A stretch of 64,000 nucleotides of DNA from Clostridiales bacterium (GCA_003150355.1 QAMJ01000020.1:62001-126000), one strand, 5' to 3'. Positions 18,323-27,630 are shown, counted from the first letter of the stretch. Notes: generated from the letters alone by a model not told the origin. A program made the numbers and translations.

Positions 18323-19771
18323 ATGTCCAAAAAGGCAAAAAGATCAATCAGTACATTTGCGATCCTGCTCGCCGTTATGCTCCTTGTGTCAATAGCCACA
18401 TGGATAGCAGCGGGCAACACCTACACCGACGCTGACGGCAATACCGCCGAAGTCGTCGGAGCAACCTCCAGTGATATCTTTATGGCTCCCGTCAACGGCT
18501 TCGCTGACGCGGCCGACGTTATCACCTTCGTGTTCTGCCTCGGCGCGTTCCTCGCGATCGTGACAGGCACAGGCGCTCTTGAGACCGGTATCCAGTCCCT
18601 CGTGCGCAAGCTGCACGGCAAAGAGCTTGTTCTTATCTGGGTCCTGATGTTCGTGTTCTCCGTCGGCGGTACCACCTACGGTATGGGCGAAGAGACCGTC
18701 GGCTTCTACATCCTGCTTGCAGCGACCATGATGGCCGCCGGCTTTGACCCGGTCGTCGGTGCGGCAACGGTTCTTCTCGGCGCAGGCACCGGTGTTCTCG
18801 GCTCCTCCATCAACCCCTTCGCCACCGGCGCGGCGGTCTCCGCTGCGGCTGACGTCGGCGTTGAGGTCAACATGGGCACCACTTATGTCATTGCCATCAT
18901 CCTCTGGCTCGTTGCCTATGTTATCTCCGCACTGTTTGTCACCTCTTATGCAAAGAAAGTCCGCGCCAATAAGGGCTCCATCCTCACCGCGGAGCAGCTC
19001 AGCGAGTGCAAGCTGGCCTACGGCGGCAAGGACGATATCGGCGATGTCAAGCTCACCGGCCGTCAGAAGGCTGTTCTGTGGCTGTTCGCCCTGTCCTTCA
19101 TCGTCATGATCCTCGGCTTCATTCCTTGGGGCGATCTCAGCGAAGGCGCTTACAACTTCTTTGCCCCCATCTCCTCCTGGCTCACCGGCGCCGGCTTCGG
19201 CGATTGGTGGTTCTATGACGCAGCAACTTGGTTCCTGCTCATGGGTATCATCATCGGCATTGTCGGCCTTGAGGATAAGGGTCAGCTCATGAAACTCATC
19301 ATCGCCGGCTTCGGCGACATGGTCGGCGTTAACCTCGTCATCGCGATGGCGCGCGCCACCACCGTTATCATGAGCACCACCGGCCTCGGCACTTGGATCG
19401 TTGAGTCTTCCGTCACCGCACTGAGCCAGTCCGGCGTTTCCGCTGGTGTGTTCGGTATGCTTGACTACGTACTGCATGTCGGCCTCAGCTTCCTCGTTCC
19501 CAGTTCCTCGGGCCTTGCGAGCCTGTCCAGCCCAATCGTATCCCCAATCGTCGCGGGCATGGGCTGGAGCGTAGAGACTGCTGTCATGATAAACGTTGCC
19601 GCGAACGGCCTTGTCAACCTCTTTACTCCTACCTGCGGCTTCATCATGGGCGGGCTTGCACTTGCACGTGTCCCCTATGAGACCTGGGTCAAGTGGGCAT
19701 GGAAGCTTCTGGTCACTCTGTTTGTCGTCGTCGGCGTTATCCTCACGATAGCTATGGCGGTGCTGAGCTGA
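18323..19771 (+). CDS. YfcC/ArcD-type permease, probable arginine:ornithine antiporter
   Basis: The 482-residue membrane protein has about 12 hydrophobic segments and the YfcC/DcuC-like motifs GGTTYGMGEETVGFY and VPSSSGLASLSSPIVSPI. Family members are annotated as C4-dicarboxylate or basic amino acid carriers. Its place directly after arcC, with only 79 nt between, points to arginine/ornithine exchange. GAGAGGGG precedes the ATG. Substrate is inferred from the operon, since no transport assay can be read from sequence. Confidence 0.8.
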   Translation: MSKKAKRSISTFAILLAVMLLVSIATWIAAGNTYTDADGNTAEVVGATSSDIFMAPVNGFADAADVITFVFCLGAFLAIVTGTGALETGIQSLVRKLHGKELVLIWVLMFVFSVGGTTYGMGEETVGFYILLAATMMAAGFDPVVGAATVLLGAGTGVLGSSINPFATGAAVSAAADVGVEVNMGTTYVIAIILWLVAYVISALFVTSYAKKVRANKGSILTAEQLSECKLAYGGKDDIGDVKLTGRQKAVLWLFALSFIVMILGFIPWGDLSEGAYNFFAPISSWLTGAGFGDWWFYDAATWFLLMGIIIGIVGLEDKGQLMKLIIAGFGDMVGVNLVIAMARATTVIMSTTGLGTWIVESSVTALSQSGVSAGVFGMLDYVLHVGLSFLVPSSSGLASLSSPIVSPIVAGMGWSVETAVMINVAANGLVNLFTPTCGFIMGGLALARVPYETWVKWAWKLLVTLFVVVGVILTIAMAVLS

Positions 19772-19804
19772 TTTTAAGCTTGAATTATCGAATGAACTAA
19801 TCTA

Positions 19805-19846
19805 AAATACCGGGTGTACGCACCTTTATGCGTACACCCGGTATTT
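19805..19846. terminator. Terminator of the arc operon
   Basis: A perfect 18-bp stem (19805-19822 with 19829-19846) with a 6-nt loop ends in TTT and lies between the permease and the AraC gene. Its length allows action on both strands. Confidence 0.8.
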
Positions 19847-19871
19847 CACAAATGAAAGGACGGTGCAGACC

Positions 19872-21209
19872 ATGCCAAGACGCGCAATGCTTCAGGAAGC
19901 CCGCGCCTCCGCCTCAGACCCGGCAGTGATCTGCTCGTTCGACTATGAGGCGATAGAAAAGCCCACAAGGGCGATCATCCATCAGGCGGCGCGCTTCCTT
20001 TATGTAAAACGGGGGGGCGGGAAAATCATCATAGACGGCGAGGAATATCCCCTTCGCCCGAACACACTCATCGCCATCACGCCGTGGAAGATAACCGACA
20101 TGGTCGAGGTGACGGAGACGCTGCAATTCATCAAGGTCATCTACGACTATGCCTACCTCAACTCCGTGTTCAAGAGCGTCACCGGCGCGGGCGACGCCTC
20201 TGCCGAGCCGCTGCGTTTTCTCACCGTGGAGCCGGTCGCGTACCTCGACAGCATACAGGCGGAGTATGTCGACGGCATCATGGAGAACCTCAAGGCGGAG
20301 CTCGGCGTCGAGTCTACGCGTGTAAAGCCGCCGGACAAGCCGTTTTCGCAGCTCTACACCATTAATAAGCTCATTGAGCTTGTCATCGTCTACCGGCGTT
20401 ACATCATGTCGCACCGCGGCGAGCTCGACACCGGGCACGAGGCGAGCGTCAAGGAGCAGTCGATACTGAGCTATCTCTATGCCCACTCGGCTGAGAAGCT
20501 GACGCTCTCGCAGGTCGCCGAGGCGTTCTTTCTGTCGGAGTCGGCGCTGTCAAAGCAGATATCCAGCATGACCGGCACGAGCTTTTCAAAGCTCCTCAGC
20601 AGCATCCGCGTGGAGAAAGCGTCGGATTACCTCATCTACACCGACCTGACGCTTGACGAGATCGCCAAGCTCTGCGGCTTTGTGGACGCATCGCACGTGT
20701 CCAAGCACTTTGCGCAGCGCGTCGGGATCACGCCGATGCAGTACCGGAAGATATATTCCAAGGCCGTCACGAAGTTCAATATCTCCGATAAGGCGGTCGC
20801 CTTCGCGTTGACGGACTATATCTATAAAAACTACGAGACAGAGAGGCTCAGTGCGGCAAGCGTCGCGGCGGAATTCAACGTGTCCGTACCGGAAATGAAC
20901 CGGCTGCTGCTCTATTATAATGAAATGAACTTCGATACGCTCCTCAACTCCACGCGCGTCAACAAGGCATGTGAGCTGCTGGTGTCCACGGATTACCTTG
21001 TGATCGACGTCGCGATAGCCGTCGGGTACAGCAACATCAAGACCTTCAATATGAACTTTTACCGGTTCAAGGAAATGACGCCGACGGAGTTTCGCGAGCG
21101 CATAACGCTTCAGCGGACTGACGGCAGCGAGGCCAGCGGCAAGGGCCGCGGCGGACGCCGCCGCGCATCAGGCGGAAAGACTCCGGACGCGGATAAAGCG
21201 GACGAATAA
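19872..21209 (+). CDS. AraC-family regulator with two tandem HTH domains
   Basis: The 445-residue protein has an N-terminal cupin-like sensor (GGGKIIIDGEEYPLRPNTL). It carries one AraC HTH pair at about residues 205-295 (TLSQVAEAFFLSESALSKQIS, FVDASHVSKHFAQRVGITPMQYR) and a second at about 315-410 (YSNIKTFNMNFYRFKEMTPTEFR). Ordinary AraC proteins have only one. A basic tail rich in Gly/Arg ends it. I prefer ATG 19872, 11 nt after AAAGGA, over the GTG at 19863. It lies just after the arc operon and is a candidate arginine-responsive regulator, though this is inference from position. Confidence 0.85.
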   Translation: MPRRAMLQEARASASDPAVICSFDYEAIEKPTRAIIHQAARFLYVKRGGGKIIIDGEEYPLRPNTLIAITPWKITDMVEVTETLQFIKVIYDYAYLNSVFKSVTGAGDASAEPLRFLTVEPVAYLDSIQAEYVDGIMENLKAELGVESTRVKPPDKPFSQLYTINKLIELVIVYRRYIMSHRGELDTGHEASVKEQSILSYLYAHSAEKLTLSQVAEAFFLSESALSKQISSMTGTSFSKLLSSIRVEKASDYLIYTDLTLDEIAKLCGFVDASHVSKHFAQRVGITPMQYRKIYSKAVTKFNISDKAVAFALTDYIYKNYETERLSAASVAAEFNVSVPEMNRLLLYYNEMNFDTLLNSTRVNKACELLVSTDYLVIDVAIAVGYSNIKTFNMNFYRFKEMTPTEFRERITLQRTDGSEASGKGRGGRRRASGGKTPDADKADE

Positions 21210-21224
21210 AAGGACGGCAGTATG

Positions 21225-21256
21225 GCGATGCTCCGCGGTTTGCGGAGCGTCGCTTT
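21225..21256 (+). terminator. Terminator of the AraC gene
   Basis: A 12-bp stem with one G-T pair (21225-21236 with 21242-21253) is followed by TTT. Confidence 0.75.
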
Positions 21257-21292
21257 CGTATATCATAAACAGTAGCTTTTTCCGAATATCTG

Positions 21293-21301
21293 TGTTATTA
21301 T
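21293..21301 (+). promoter_or_regulatory. Extended -10 promoter of queH
   Basis: TGT-TATTAT (21293-21301) is an extended -10 element with a poor -35 match. It lies only 6 nt before the queH ATG at 21308, and no Shine-Dalgarno is visible, so a leaderless transcript is likely. Confidence 0.45.
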
Positions 21302-21307
21302 CTGGAC

Positions 21308-21970
21308 ATGAACAGAAACTACCAAAAGGAACTGGATAAGATCATCCAGAAGCGCGGCAAAAAGCTGCCGCGTGTTTTGCTCCACAGCTGCTGCGGGCCA
21401 TGCTCAAGCTCCGTGCTTGAATATTTGACGCAGTATTTTGACGTGACCTTGCTGTGGTATAACCCGAACATCTACCCCCAGCAGGAGTTTGACCGCCGCT
21501 TCAAAACTCAGGTAAAGCTCATTGAGGACATGGGCCTTGCAGATAAAGTAAGCGTACTGGCCGAGCCGAGAAAGAGCGAGGATTACTACGCGCGCATAAA
21601 GGGGCTGGAGAACGAACCGGAGGGCGGCAAGCGCTGCACGGAGTGCTTCCGTGTGCGTCTGCTCGAAGCGGGCAGACTTGCCAAGCACTATGGCTTTGAC
21701 TATTTCTGCTCAACGCTGACGCTCTCGCGCCATAAGGACGCGGTGAGGATAAACACGATCGGCGAAGAGGTAGGGCGCATGGTCGGCGTGAGCTGGCTTC
21801 CGTCCGACTTCAAGAAGCGCGATGGGGAGAACCGCTCCATTGAGCTGTGCGAGAAGTACAATGTTTACAGGCAGCTCTATTGCGGCTGCGAGTTCTCGCT
21901 CAAGCACCGCGAGGAGACCGCGCGTGAAATGGCGGAAGGCCGGGAGGAAAAGACAAATGAAAACGAATAA
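21308..21970 (+). CDS. queH: Epoxyqueuosine reductase QueH
   Basis: The 220-residue protein has the QueH (formerly DUF208) signature RVLLHSCCGPCSSSVLEYL with C28, C29 and C32. CTECFRVRL lies near residues 109-117 and YCGCEFSL near 194. QueH reduces epoxyqueuosine to queuosine in tRNA using these cysteines, an iron-sulfur cluster and iron. It overlaps queT by 14 nt. No Shine-Dalgarno precedes its ATG. Confidence 0.92.
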   Translation: MNRNYQKELDKIIQKRGKKLPRVLLHSCCGPCSSSVLEYLTQYFDVTLLWYNPNIYPQQEFDRRFKTQVKLIEDMGLADKVSVLAEPRKSEDYYARIKGLENEPEGGKRCTECFRVRLLEAGRLAKHYGFDYFCSTLTLSRHKDAVRINTIGEEVGRMVGVSWLPSDFKKRDGENRSIELCEKYNVYRQLYCGCEFSLKHREETAREMAEGREEKTNENE

Positions 21971-22490
21971 TACTGCGCGCTCGATCACCGCTGCCGCCAT
22001 CGTCGGCGCGGCGTATGCGGCGCTCACGATGCTGCTCGCCCCGATAAGCTACGGCGCGATCCAGGTGCGCGTGTCCGAGGCGCTGTGCATACTGCCGTAC
22101 TTCCTGCCATGCACGGCATGGGGACTGTTCGCCGGCTGCGCGATAGCAAATGTTCTGACGGGCAACATCTTTGATATCATATTCGGGTCACTCGCGACGC
22201 TTGCGGCGGTGCTCACCGCGGCGCGTCTCGGTCAGGGGAAGCACACCCTGCTCAGCGAGTTTCTGGCGTGCAGCGCAAACGTCGTGATAAACGCGGTAGT
22301 CATCGGTGCGGTGATAACCGAGGCGTATAACGGTCAGAAAGTGTTCGCGCACCCGGAGGTATTCGCGCTCAACGCGCTGTATATCTTCCTTGGCGAGGCT
22401 GCGGTGATGTATCTGATCGGTCTGCCGCTGATGAGGTATCTTCCGGAAAAGAAGTTTTTCCGTGATCTTATAGAGAAATTCAAGGACTGA
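21957..22490 (+). CDS. queT: Queuosine precursor ECF transporter S component QueT
   Basis: The 177-residue membrane protein has five to six helices and the QueT-type YGAIQVRVSEALCILPYF. Longer upstream readings are possible, but the ATG at 21957 is preceded by GGGAGGAAAAG and overlaps the queH stop, as expected for coupled genes. QueT is the substrate-binding S component of an energy-coupling factor importer for preQ0, preQ1 or queuine. The shared ECF module must be elsewhere. No PreQ1 riboswitch is visible, since the gene is cotranscribed with queH. Confidence 0.88.
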   Translation: MKTNNTARSITAAAIVGAAYAALTMLLAPISYGAIQVRVSEALCILPYFLPCTAWGLFAGCAIANVLTGNIFDIIFGSLATLAAVLTAARLGQGKHTLLSEFLACSANVVINAVVIGAVITEAYNGQKVFAHPEVFALNALYIFLGEAAVMYLIGLPLMRYLPEKKFFRDLIEKFKD

Positions 22491-22515
22491 AATATCACAC
22501 CGAGGAGGTAAGGAC

Positions 22516-23391
22516 ATGAAAGTAAGGAAAGCGATAATCCCGGCAGCCGGTCTCGGGACGAGACTGCTGCCGAACACCAAGAGCATCCCCAAGGAGATGC
22601 TGCCGCTGGTGGACAAGCCCGTCCTCCAGTACATCGTAGAGGAAGCGGTCGCGGCAGGCGTTGAGGAGATCCTTATCATCACCAACCGCGGCAAGTCCCC
22701 GATAGAGGACTATTTTGACTATGCCCCCGATCTTGAGGCGCGCCTGCTGTCAGACGGCAAGGAAAAAGAAGCCCGCACGGTGCGCGAGGTCGCGGACATG
22801 GCGGACGTGTATTTCCTGCGCCAGAAGGAGACAAAGGGTCTGGGCCACGCGATATGGCGCGCGAAGAGCTTCGTCAGCGACGAGCCCTTCGGCATACTGC
22901 TGGGCGACGATATAATGCTCAGCGAGACGCCGGTGCTCAAGCAGCTTGTCAACGCTGCCGAGGCGAACCATTGCAGCGCCATCGCCATCAGGGAGTTCCC
23001 CGACGAGGAGATATGCAAGTACTCTTCCGTCAAGCTCGAAGAGAAGCTCTCCGACCGCGTATACAGCATAGGCGACATGAATGAGAAGCCGACCATGGAC
23101 GAGCGCCTTTCGAACTACGCCATCATGGGGCGCTACGTGCTGACCCCGGCGATCTTCGATATCCTCGCGAACACCGCCCCCGGCCGCAACAACGAGATCC
23201 AGCTCACCGACGGCATGAAGCAGCTGTGCCATGTCGAGCCGATGTGCGCCGTGGACTTCGAGGGCCGACGCTACGACACTGGCAACCTCAAGGGCTATCT
23301 GGAATCGATAATCGACTTTGCGCTGAAGAACGAGGAAGCCGGCGAATGGCTGCGCCAGTTCATCATCGACAAGGCGGAAAAGCTCAAGTAA
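22516..23391 (+). CDS. galU: UTP-glucose-1-phosphate uridylyltransferase
   Basis: The 291-residue enzyme has the nucleotidyltransferase signature RKAIIPAAGLGTRLLPNTKS and KEMLPLVDKPVLQYIVEEA. The segment GLGHAIWRAK and the metal-binding Asp region GILLGDDIM follow. It makes UDP-glucose for envelope glycans. GAGGAGG precedes the ATG. It follows queT by 25 nt and ends at a bidirectional terminator. Confidence 0.95.
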   Translation: MKVRKAIIPAAGLGTRLLPNTKSIPKEMLPLVDKPVLQYIVEEAVAAGVEEILIITNRGKSPIEDYFDYAPDLEARLLSDGKEKEARTVREVADMADVYFLRQKETKGLGHAIWRAKSFVSDEPFGILLGDDIMLSETPVLKQLVNAAEANHCSAIAIREFPDEEICKYSSVKLEEKLSDRVYSIGDMNEKPTMDERLSNYAIMGRYVLTPAIFDILANTAPGRNNEIQLTDGMKQLCHVEPMCAVDFEGRRYDTGNLKGYLESIIDFALKNEEAGEWLRQFIIDKAEKLK

Positions 23392-23402
23392 AGCAATATA
23401 TC

Positions 23403-23439
23403 AAAAAATTCCCGGAACTGTCAGTTCCGGGAATTTTTT
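23403..23439. terminator. Bidirectional terminator between galU and the ABC exporter
   Basis: An almost continuous palindrome of 18-nt arms begins with six A's and ends with six T's (23403-23420 with 23422-23439). It can therefore terminate both converging transcripts. Confidence 0.93.
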
Positions 23440-23443
23440 GCGC

Positions 23444-25369
23444 TTATTCAAGCTCGAATGCGCCGGTGTAGAGCTGGTAGTAGGTGCCCTTTTCCTCAAG
23501 CAGCTTTTCATGGCTGCCGCGCTCGATGATGCGCCCGTGGTCGAGCACCATGATGACGTCCGAATTGCGCACAGTTGAGAGACGGTGGGCAATGACGAAC
23601 ACCGTTCTGCCCTCCATGAGCTTATCCATGCCGCGCTGAACGATGGCCTCAGTACGGGTATCGATGGAGCTTGTGGCCTCGTCGAGGATCATGACCGGGG
23701 GATCGGCGACCGCGGCGCGCGCGATGGCGATCAGCTGGCGCTGCCCCTGAGAGAGGTTCGCGCCGTTGTTGGTGAGCATGGTGTCATAACCGTCGGGCAG
23801 GCGGCTGATGAAGTCGTCCGCACCGGCGAGGACTGCGGCCTTGCGGCACTCGTCGTCTGTCGCATCGAGACGTCCGTAGCGGATGTTGTCCATGACAGAA
23901 CCGGTGAAGAGGTTCGTGTCCTGAAGGACGAGGCCGAGGGAGCGGCGCAGGTCGGCTTTCTTTATCTTGTTGACATTTATGCCGTCATAGCGGATCTTGC
24001 CGTCGGCGATGTCATAGAAGCGGTTGATGAGGTTCGTTATCGTGGTCTTGCCGGCACCGGTCGCGCCGACGAAGGCAACCTTTTGCCCCGGCTCCGCGTA
24101 GACGCTGACGTCATGCAGCACGTCCTTGCCCTCAACGTAGGCAAAGTCGACATCGGTCAGGCGCACGTCGCCGCGCAGGGGAGTATAGGTCAGGCTGCCG
24201 TCGCTGTGCGGGTGCTTCCATGCCCATTTACCGGTGCGCTCCGCGGTCTCGGTCAGGCTGCCGTCTGCGTTCTCGATGACGTTCACGAGCGTGACATAGC
24301 CGTCGTCTGTTTCGGGCTTCTGATCCATCAGGGCAAAGACGCGCCCTGCACCCGCACCTGCCATGACGATGGAGTTTATCTGCTGGGAGAGGGTATTGAC
24401 GTTGCCGGTGAACTGCTTTGCCATATTAAGGAACGGAACAAGGATAGTGATATCGAAAACCTTGCCGGAAATACTGAGGTTCGGAGCACCTGTCAGCAGC
24501 AGTACGCCGCCGACCAGCGCAAGCACGACATAGAGGATATTGCCTATGTTGCCAATGATCGGACCGAGGATGCCGGCGTAGGTGTGCGCCTTGAAGCTGT
24601 CGTCACAGAGCTTGTCGTTTATGCGGTCAAAGTCCTCAATGCTCTGCGCCTCGTGGCAGAACACCTTGATGACCTTCTGGCCATTCATCATCTCCTGCAC
24701 AAAGCCTTCGGTATCGGCAACGGAGCGCTGCTGTTTCACGAAAAAGCGCGCCGAGCCGCCGCCGAAGCGCTTGGCGACAAAGAACATAAGCACTACGCCT
24801 GCAAACAGCACGAGAGTCAGCCATACGCTGAAGTACAGCATGATTGCGAGCACGACCAGCACTATCGCGCCGGACTGGATAAGCGTCGGCAGCGACTGAC
24901 TGATGAGCATGCGCAGGGTGTCGATATCGTTTGTGTAGTGGCTCATGATATCGCCGTGCTGATGGGTGTCGAAATAGCTGATGGGCAGATCCTGCATGTC
25001 GTCGAACATCTCGCGGCGGAGCTTGTCAAGGTAGCCCTGGGTCATGTATGCCATGAGCTGGGTATAGGCCGTCATGGATATCAGCGAGAGCACATACAGC
25101 GCCACAAGCAGCGTGATGTACGGGATGATCTCCGCCGTGGCGGATGCCCAGTCACCGCTGAGGTACCACTTTTCAATTACAGAAAGCACGTTCTGCACGA
25201 ACAGCGACGGGATCGAGGACACGACCGAAGAAAACAGTATGCAGAACATTGTCAGCGGCGCCATCACGGGGTAATACTCGAACAGCTTCTTTACCGCTCG
25301 ACCGAGAGCCTTGGGGTCGGCTGCGCCCATCGCGCCGCCCTGAGGTCTGCCTTTGCGCATATTACTCAT
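23444..25369 (-). CDS. ABC exporter half-transporter B (fused membrane and ATPase domains)
   Basis: This type I ABC exporter half has six helices in the first 330 residues, Walker A GATGAGKTT, signature NLSQGQRQLIAIARA and Walker B VMILDEATSSID. I use ATG 25369, which overlaps the upstream gene's stop and has GGAGGTGA in front, giving 641 residues. A longer in-frame reading to 25441 would run through the partner gene. Together with the upstream half it should form a heterodimeric multidrug or peptide exporter. The marR gene in the same operon suggests inducible efflux. Confidence 0.9.
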   Translation of the reverse strand: MSNMRKGRPQGGAMGAADPKALGRAVKKLFEYYPVMAPLTMFCILFSSVVSSIPSLFVQNVLSVIEKWYLSGDWASATAEIIPYITLLVALYVLSLISMTAYTQLMAYMTQGYLDKLRREMFDDMQDLPISYFDTHQHGDIMSHYTNDIDTLRMLISQSLPTLIQSGAIVLVVLAIMLYFSVWLTLVLFAGVVLMFFVAKRFGGGSARFFVKQQRSVADTEGFVQEMMNGQKVIKVFCHEAQSIEDFDRINDKLCDDSFKAHTYAGILGPIIGNIGNILYVVLALVGGVLLLTGAPNLSISGKVFDITILVPFLNMAKQFTGNVNTLSQQINSIVMAGAGAGRVFALMDQKPETDDGYVTLVNVIENADGSLTETAERTGKWAWKHPHSDGSLTYTPLRGDVRLTDVDFAYVEGKDVLHDVSVYAEPGQKVAFVGATGAGKTTITNLINRFYDIADGKIRYDGINVNKIKKADLRRSLGLVLQDTNLFTGSVMDNIRYGRLDATDDECRKAAVLAGADDFISRLPDGYDTMLTNNGANLSQGQRQLIAIARAAVADPPVMILDEATSSIDTRTEAIVQRGMDKLMEGRTVFVIAHRLSTVRNSDVIMVLDHGRIIERGSHEKLLEEKGTYYQLYTGAFELE

Positions 25370-27125
25370 CGTCCTCACCTCCGCTCGTCTGCTGTTCATA
25401 GGTCTCGCGGTATATCGGGCTGCGCGCCATGAGCTCCTCATGAGTACCCATGTCGGCGATGCGCCCGTTGTCCATGACGATTATCATGTCCGCGTCCTGC
25501 ACGGAGGCGATACGCTGGGCAATGATGATCTTCGTCGTCTCCGGGATATATTCGCGGAAGCCCGCACGTATCATCGCGTCGGTGCGGGTATCGACGGCGC
25601 TGGTGGAGTCGTCAAGGATGAGTATCTTCGGCTTCTTGAGCAGCGCACGTGCGATGCACAGCCTCTGCTTCTGACCGCCGGAGACGTTCGTGCCGCCCTG
25701 CTCGATGTGGGAATCATAGCCGTCCGGGAAGGAGCGGACGAACTCATCCGCCTGCGCAAGCCTGCAGGCTTCAATGAGCTCTTCGTCGGTCGCGTTGGGG
25801 TTGCCCCAGCGCAGGTTCTCCTTTATCGTACCGGAAAAGAGCAGGTTCTTCTGCAGCACGACCGCCACTGACGAGCGCAGCGCTTCAAGGTCGTACTCGC
25901 GCACGTCCCTGCCGCCGACTCGGACGGTACCCTCGGTCGTGTCATACAGGCGTGGGATGAGCTGCACCAGTGTCGACTTGCTCGATCCCGTGCCGCCGAG
26001 GATGCCGACGGTCATGCCGGCGTCGATATGCAGGTTTATCCCGGCGAGGGCGAACTTCTGTGCCTTGGCGGAATATTTGAAAGAGACGTTCTCAAAATCA
26101 ACAGAGCCGTCCTTTATCTCCGTGACCGCGTCCTCCGGTGAGGACAGGGACGGAGTCTCATCCAGCACCTCGCAGATACGGCGTGCGGACTCTGCGGACA
26201 TCGTCAGCATGACATAGACGAACGAGAGCATCATAAGCGACATGAGTATCTGGAAGCCGTAGGTCAGCATGGCGGATATCTGGCCGACGTCGATGAGCGT
26301 GCCGCCGCTCGTGATGATGAGCTTTGAGCCGACGGTCAGGATGAAGATCATGTTGAAGTATATGCACAGCTGCATGAGCGGGCTGTTGAGCGCGACGACG
26401 CGTTCGGCATATGTGAAGTCCTTGCAGATATCGCGCGAGGCATGGCCGAACTTATCCTTCTCATAGTCCTCACGGGCAAAGCCCTTGACCACGCGCATTG
26501 CGCGCACGTTCTCTTCGATGGACTCGTTGAGCCGGTCATACTTCTTGAACACTGCGCGGAAGGCGGGCATGGCCTTCTTCGCAATAAGGTAAAGGCCGAA
26601 CACCAGCACAGGTATGACTATCACGAAGGTCAGCGCAAGCTTGCCGCCCATGATAAACGCCATGATGACCGCAAACAGGAACATCAGCGGCGAGCGCACC
26701 GCCATGCGGATGAGCATCATGAAGGTCATCTGGACGTTGCTTATATCCGTGGTCATACGCGTCACGAGCGAGGCCGAGGAGAAGCGGTCGATATTCTCAA
26801 ATGAGAAGCTCTGTATGCGCGCAAACATATCGTGCCGCAGGTTTTTCGCGTAGCCGGAGGAGGCCTTCGCGCAGGTGATCGCGGCGACGGAGCCGCAGCT
26901 GAGCGAGGCCAGCGCCATTGCCACGAGCAGCAGACCCTGCTTCACAACATCGTGCAGCCCGGCAGCCTCCTGCCCGGCTGCGGAAAAGGCCTTTATCGCG
27001 TTCACGAGATCGGCCGTGAAGAACGGGATCAGCACTTCAAAAAACACTTCGCCCGTTATAAATATCAGCGTCAGGATCGTGGGCTTTTTATATTCCCGCA
27101 GACTCTGCACAAGCTTCTTTATCAC
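25362..27125 (-). CDS. ABC exporter half-transporter A
   Basis: The 587-residue half-transporter has a six-helix domain, Walker A GGTGSSKST (last G of the usual GxGKST changed to S), signature NVSGGQKQRLCIARALL and Walker B ILILDDSTSAVD. The Asp in place of the catalytic Glu after Walker B marks a degenerate ATP site, as in heterodimeric exporters. It starts with GTG 27125, overlapping the marR gene by 38 nt, and overlaps its partner by 8 nt. Confidence 0.9.
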   Translation of the reverse strand: MIKKLVQSLREYKKPTILTLIFITGEVFFEVLIPFFTADLVNAIKAFSAAGQEAAGLHDVVKQGLLLVAMALASLSCGSVAAITCAKASSGYAKNLRHDMFARIQSFSFENIDRFSSASLVTRMTTDISNVQMTFMMLIRMAVRSPLMFLFAVIMAFIMGGKLALTFVIVIPVLVFGLYLIAKKAMPAFRAVFKKYDRLNESIEENVRAMRVVKGFAREDYEKDKFGHASRDICKDFTYAERVVALNSPLMQLCIYFNMIFILTVGSKLIITSGGTLIDVGQISAMLTYGFQILMSLMMLSFVYVMLTMSAESARRICEVLDETPSLSSPEDAVTEIKDGSVDFENVSFKYSAKAQKFALAGINLHIDAGMTVGILGGTGSSKSTLVQLIPRLYDTTEGTVRVGGRDVREYDLEALRSSVAVVLQKNLLFSGTIKENLRWGNPNATDEELIEACRLAQADEFVRSFPDGYDSHIEQGGTNVSGGQKQRLCIARALLKKPKILILDDSTSAVDTRTDAMIRAGFREYIPETTKIIIAQRIASVQDADMIIVMDNGRIADMGTHEELMARSPIYRETYEQQTSGGEDDE

Positions 27126-27630
27126 TTTCGCATTCGCATCCTTTCTTTAAGGCGTCATCGCAGCATACATTGCCGCCTGTATTGCCGTCTATATATTTGA
27201 GCGCGTTGTTCACCATCACATCGGTGATGGAAATGAGCTGGGCGCGCTCTTCCTCGCTCAGCCCATCGCAGAGGCACTCAAAGGCTATCTCGTCGGCCTC
27301 GGCCATGCGCCGGCTCAGCCCCTGCGCTTTCTCGGCGGAGCGGACGCATTTGTAGCGCCGGTCCTGCTCGCTGCGGCAGCAGCTGATATAGCCCTTTTTC
27401 TCAAGGCGCTTGAGGATCTCGGTCATAGTCGGGTGGGAGACATGGCTGACATTCTCAAGGTCGCGCTGGTTTATCTCCCGCGTCTCGCTTTTTTCCAGCT
27501 TGTGCAGCTCGCACAGCACAAAAAGCTGGACGCCGGTCAGCCCCTCGCCGCTCATATAATCGTCTATCTGTTTCTTCATCGCCCGGTGGAGTATCGAGAA
27601 CCGGACTCCCCGCGGCGGCGCTTCTTTCAA
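27088..27630 (-). CDS. MarR-family regulator of the exporter operon
   Basis: The 180-residue protein has a winged helix (LTGVQLFVLCELHKL, VSHVSHPTMTEILKRLEKKG, then the wing SEQDRRYKCVR). A C-terminal tail contains several Cys residues. The TTG at 27630 is preceded by GGGGGTG at normal distance and gives the expected N-terminal dimerisation helix. It is first gene of the marR-ABC-ABC operon, and the near-palindrome next to its own -10 box is a likely autoregulatory operator. Confidence 0.87.
   Translation of the reverse strand: MKEAPPRGVRFSILHRAMKKQIDDYMSGEGLTGVQLFVLCELHKLEKSETREINQRDLENVSHVSHPTMTEILKRLEKKGYISCCRSEQDRRYKCVRSAEKAQGLSRRMAEADEIAFECLCDGLSEEERAQLISITDVMVNNALKYIDGNTGGNVCCDDALKKGCECESDKEACAESAGI

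Noticed and set aside
18389..19477. 362-codon minus-strand ORF opposite the arc permease
   Set aside because: Mirror of a hydrophobic gene, giving an Asp/Glu/His-rich protein without any domain.
21254..21307. PreQ1 riboswitch before queH-queT
   Set aside because: The gap is 54 bp and mostly promoter. No CUAG-containing PreQ1 aptamer or terminator pair is visible.
23585..25432. 615-codon plus-strand ORF opposite the ABC exporter
   Set aside because: Antisense to a gene with full ABC motifs. No start context.
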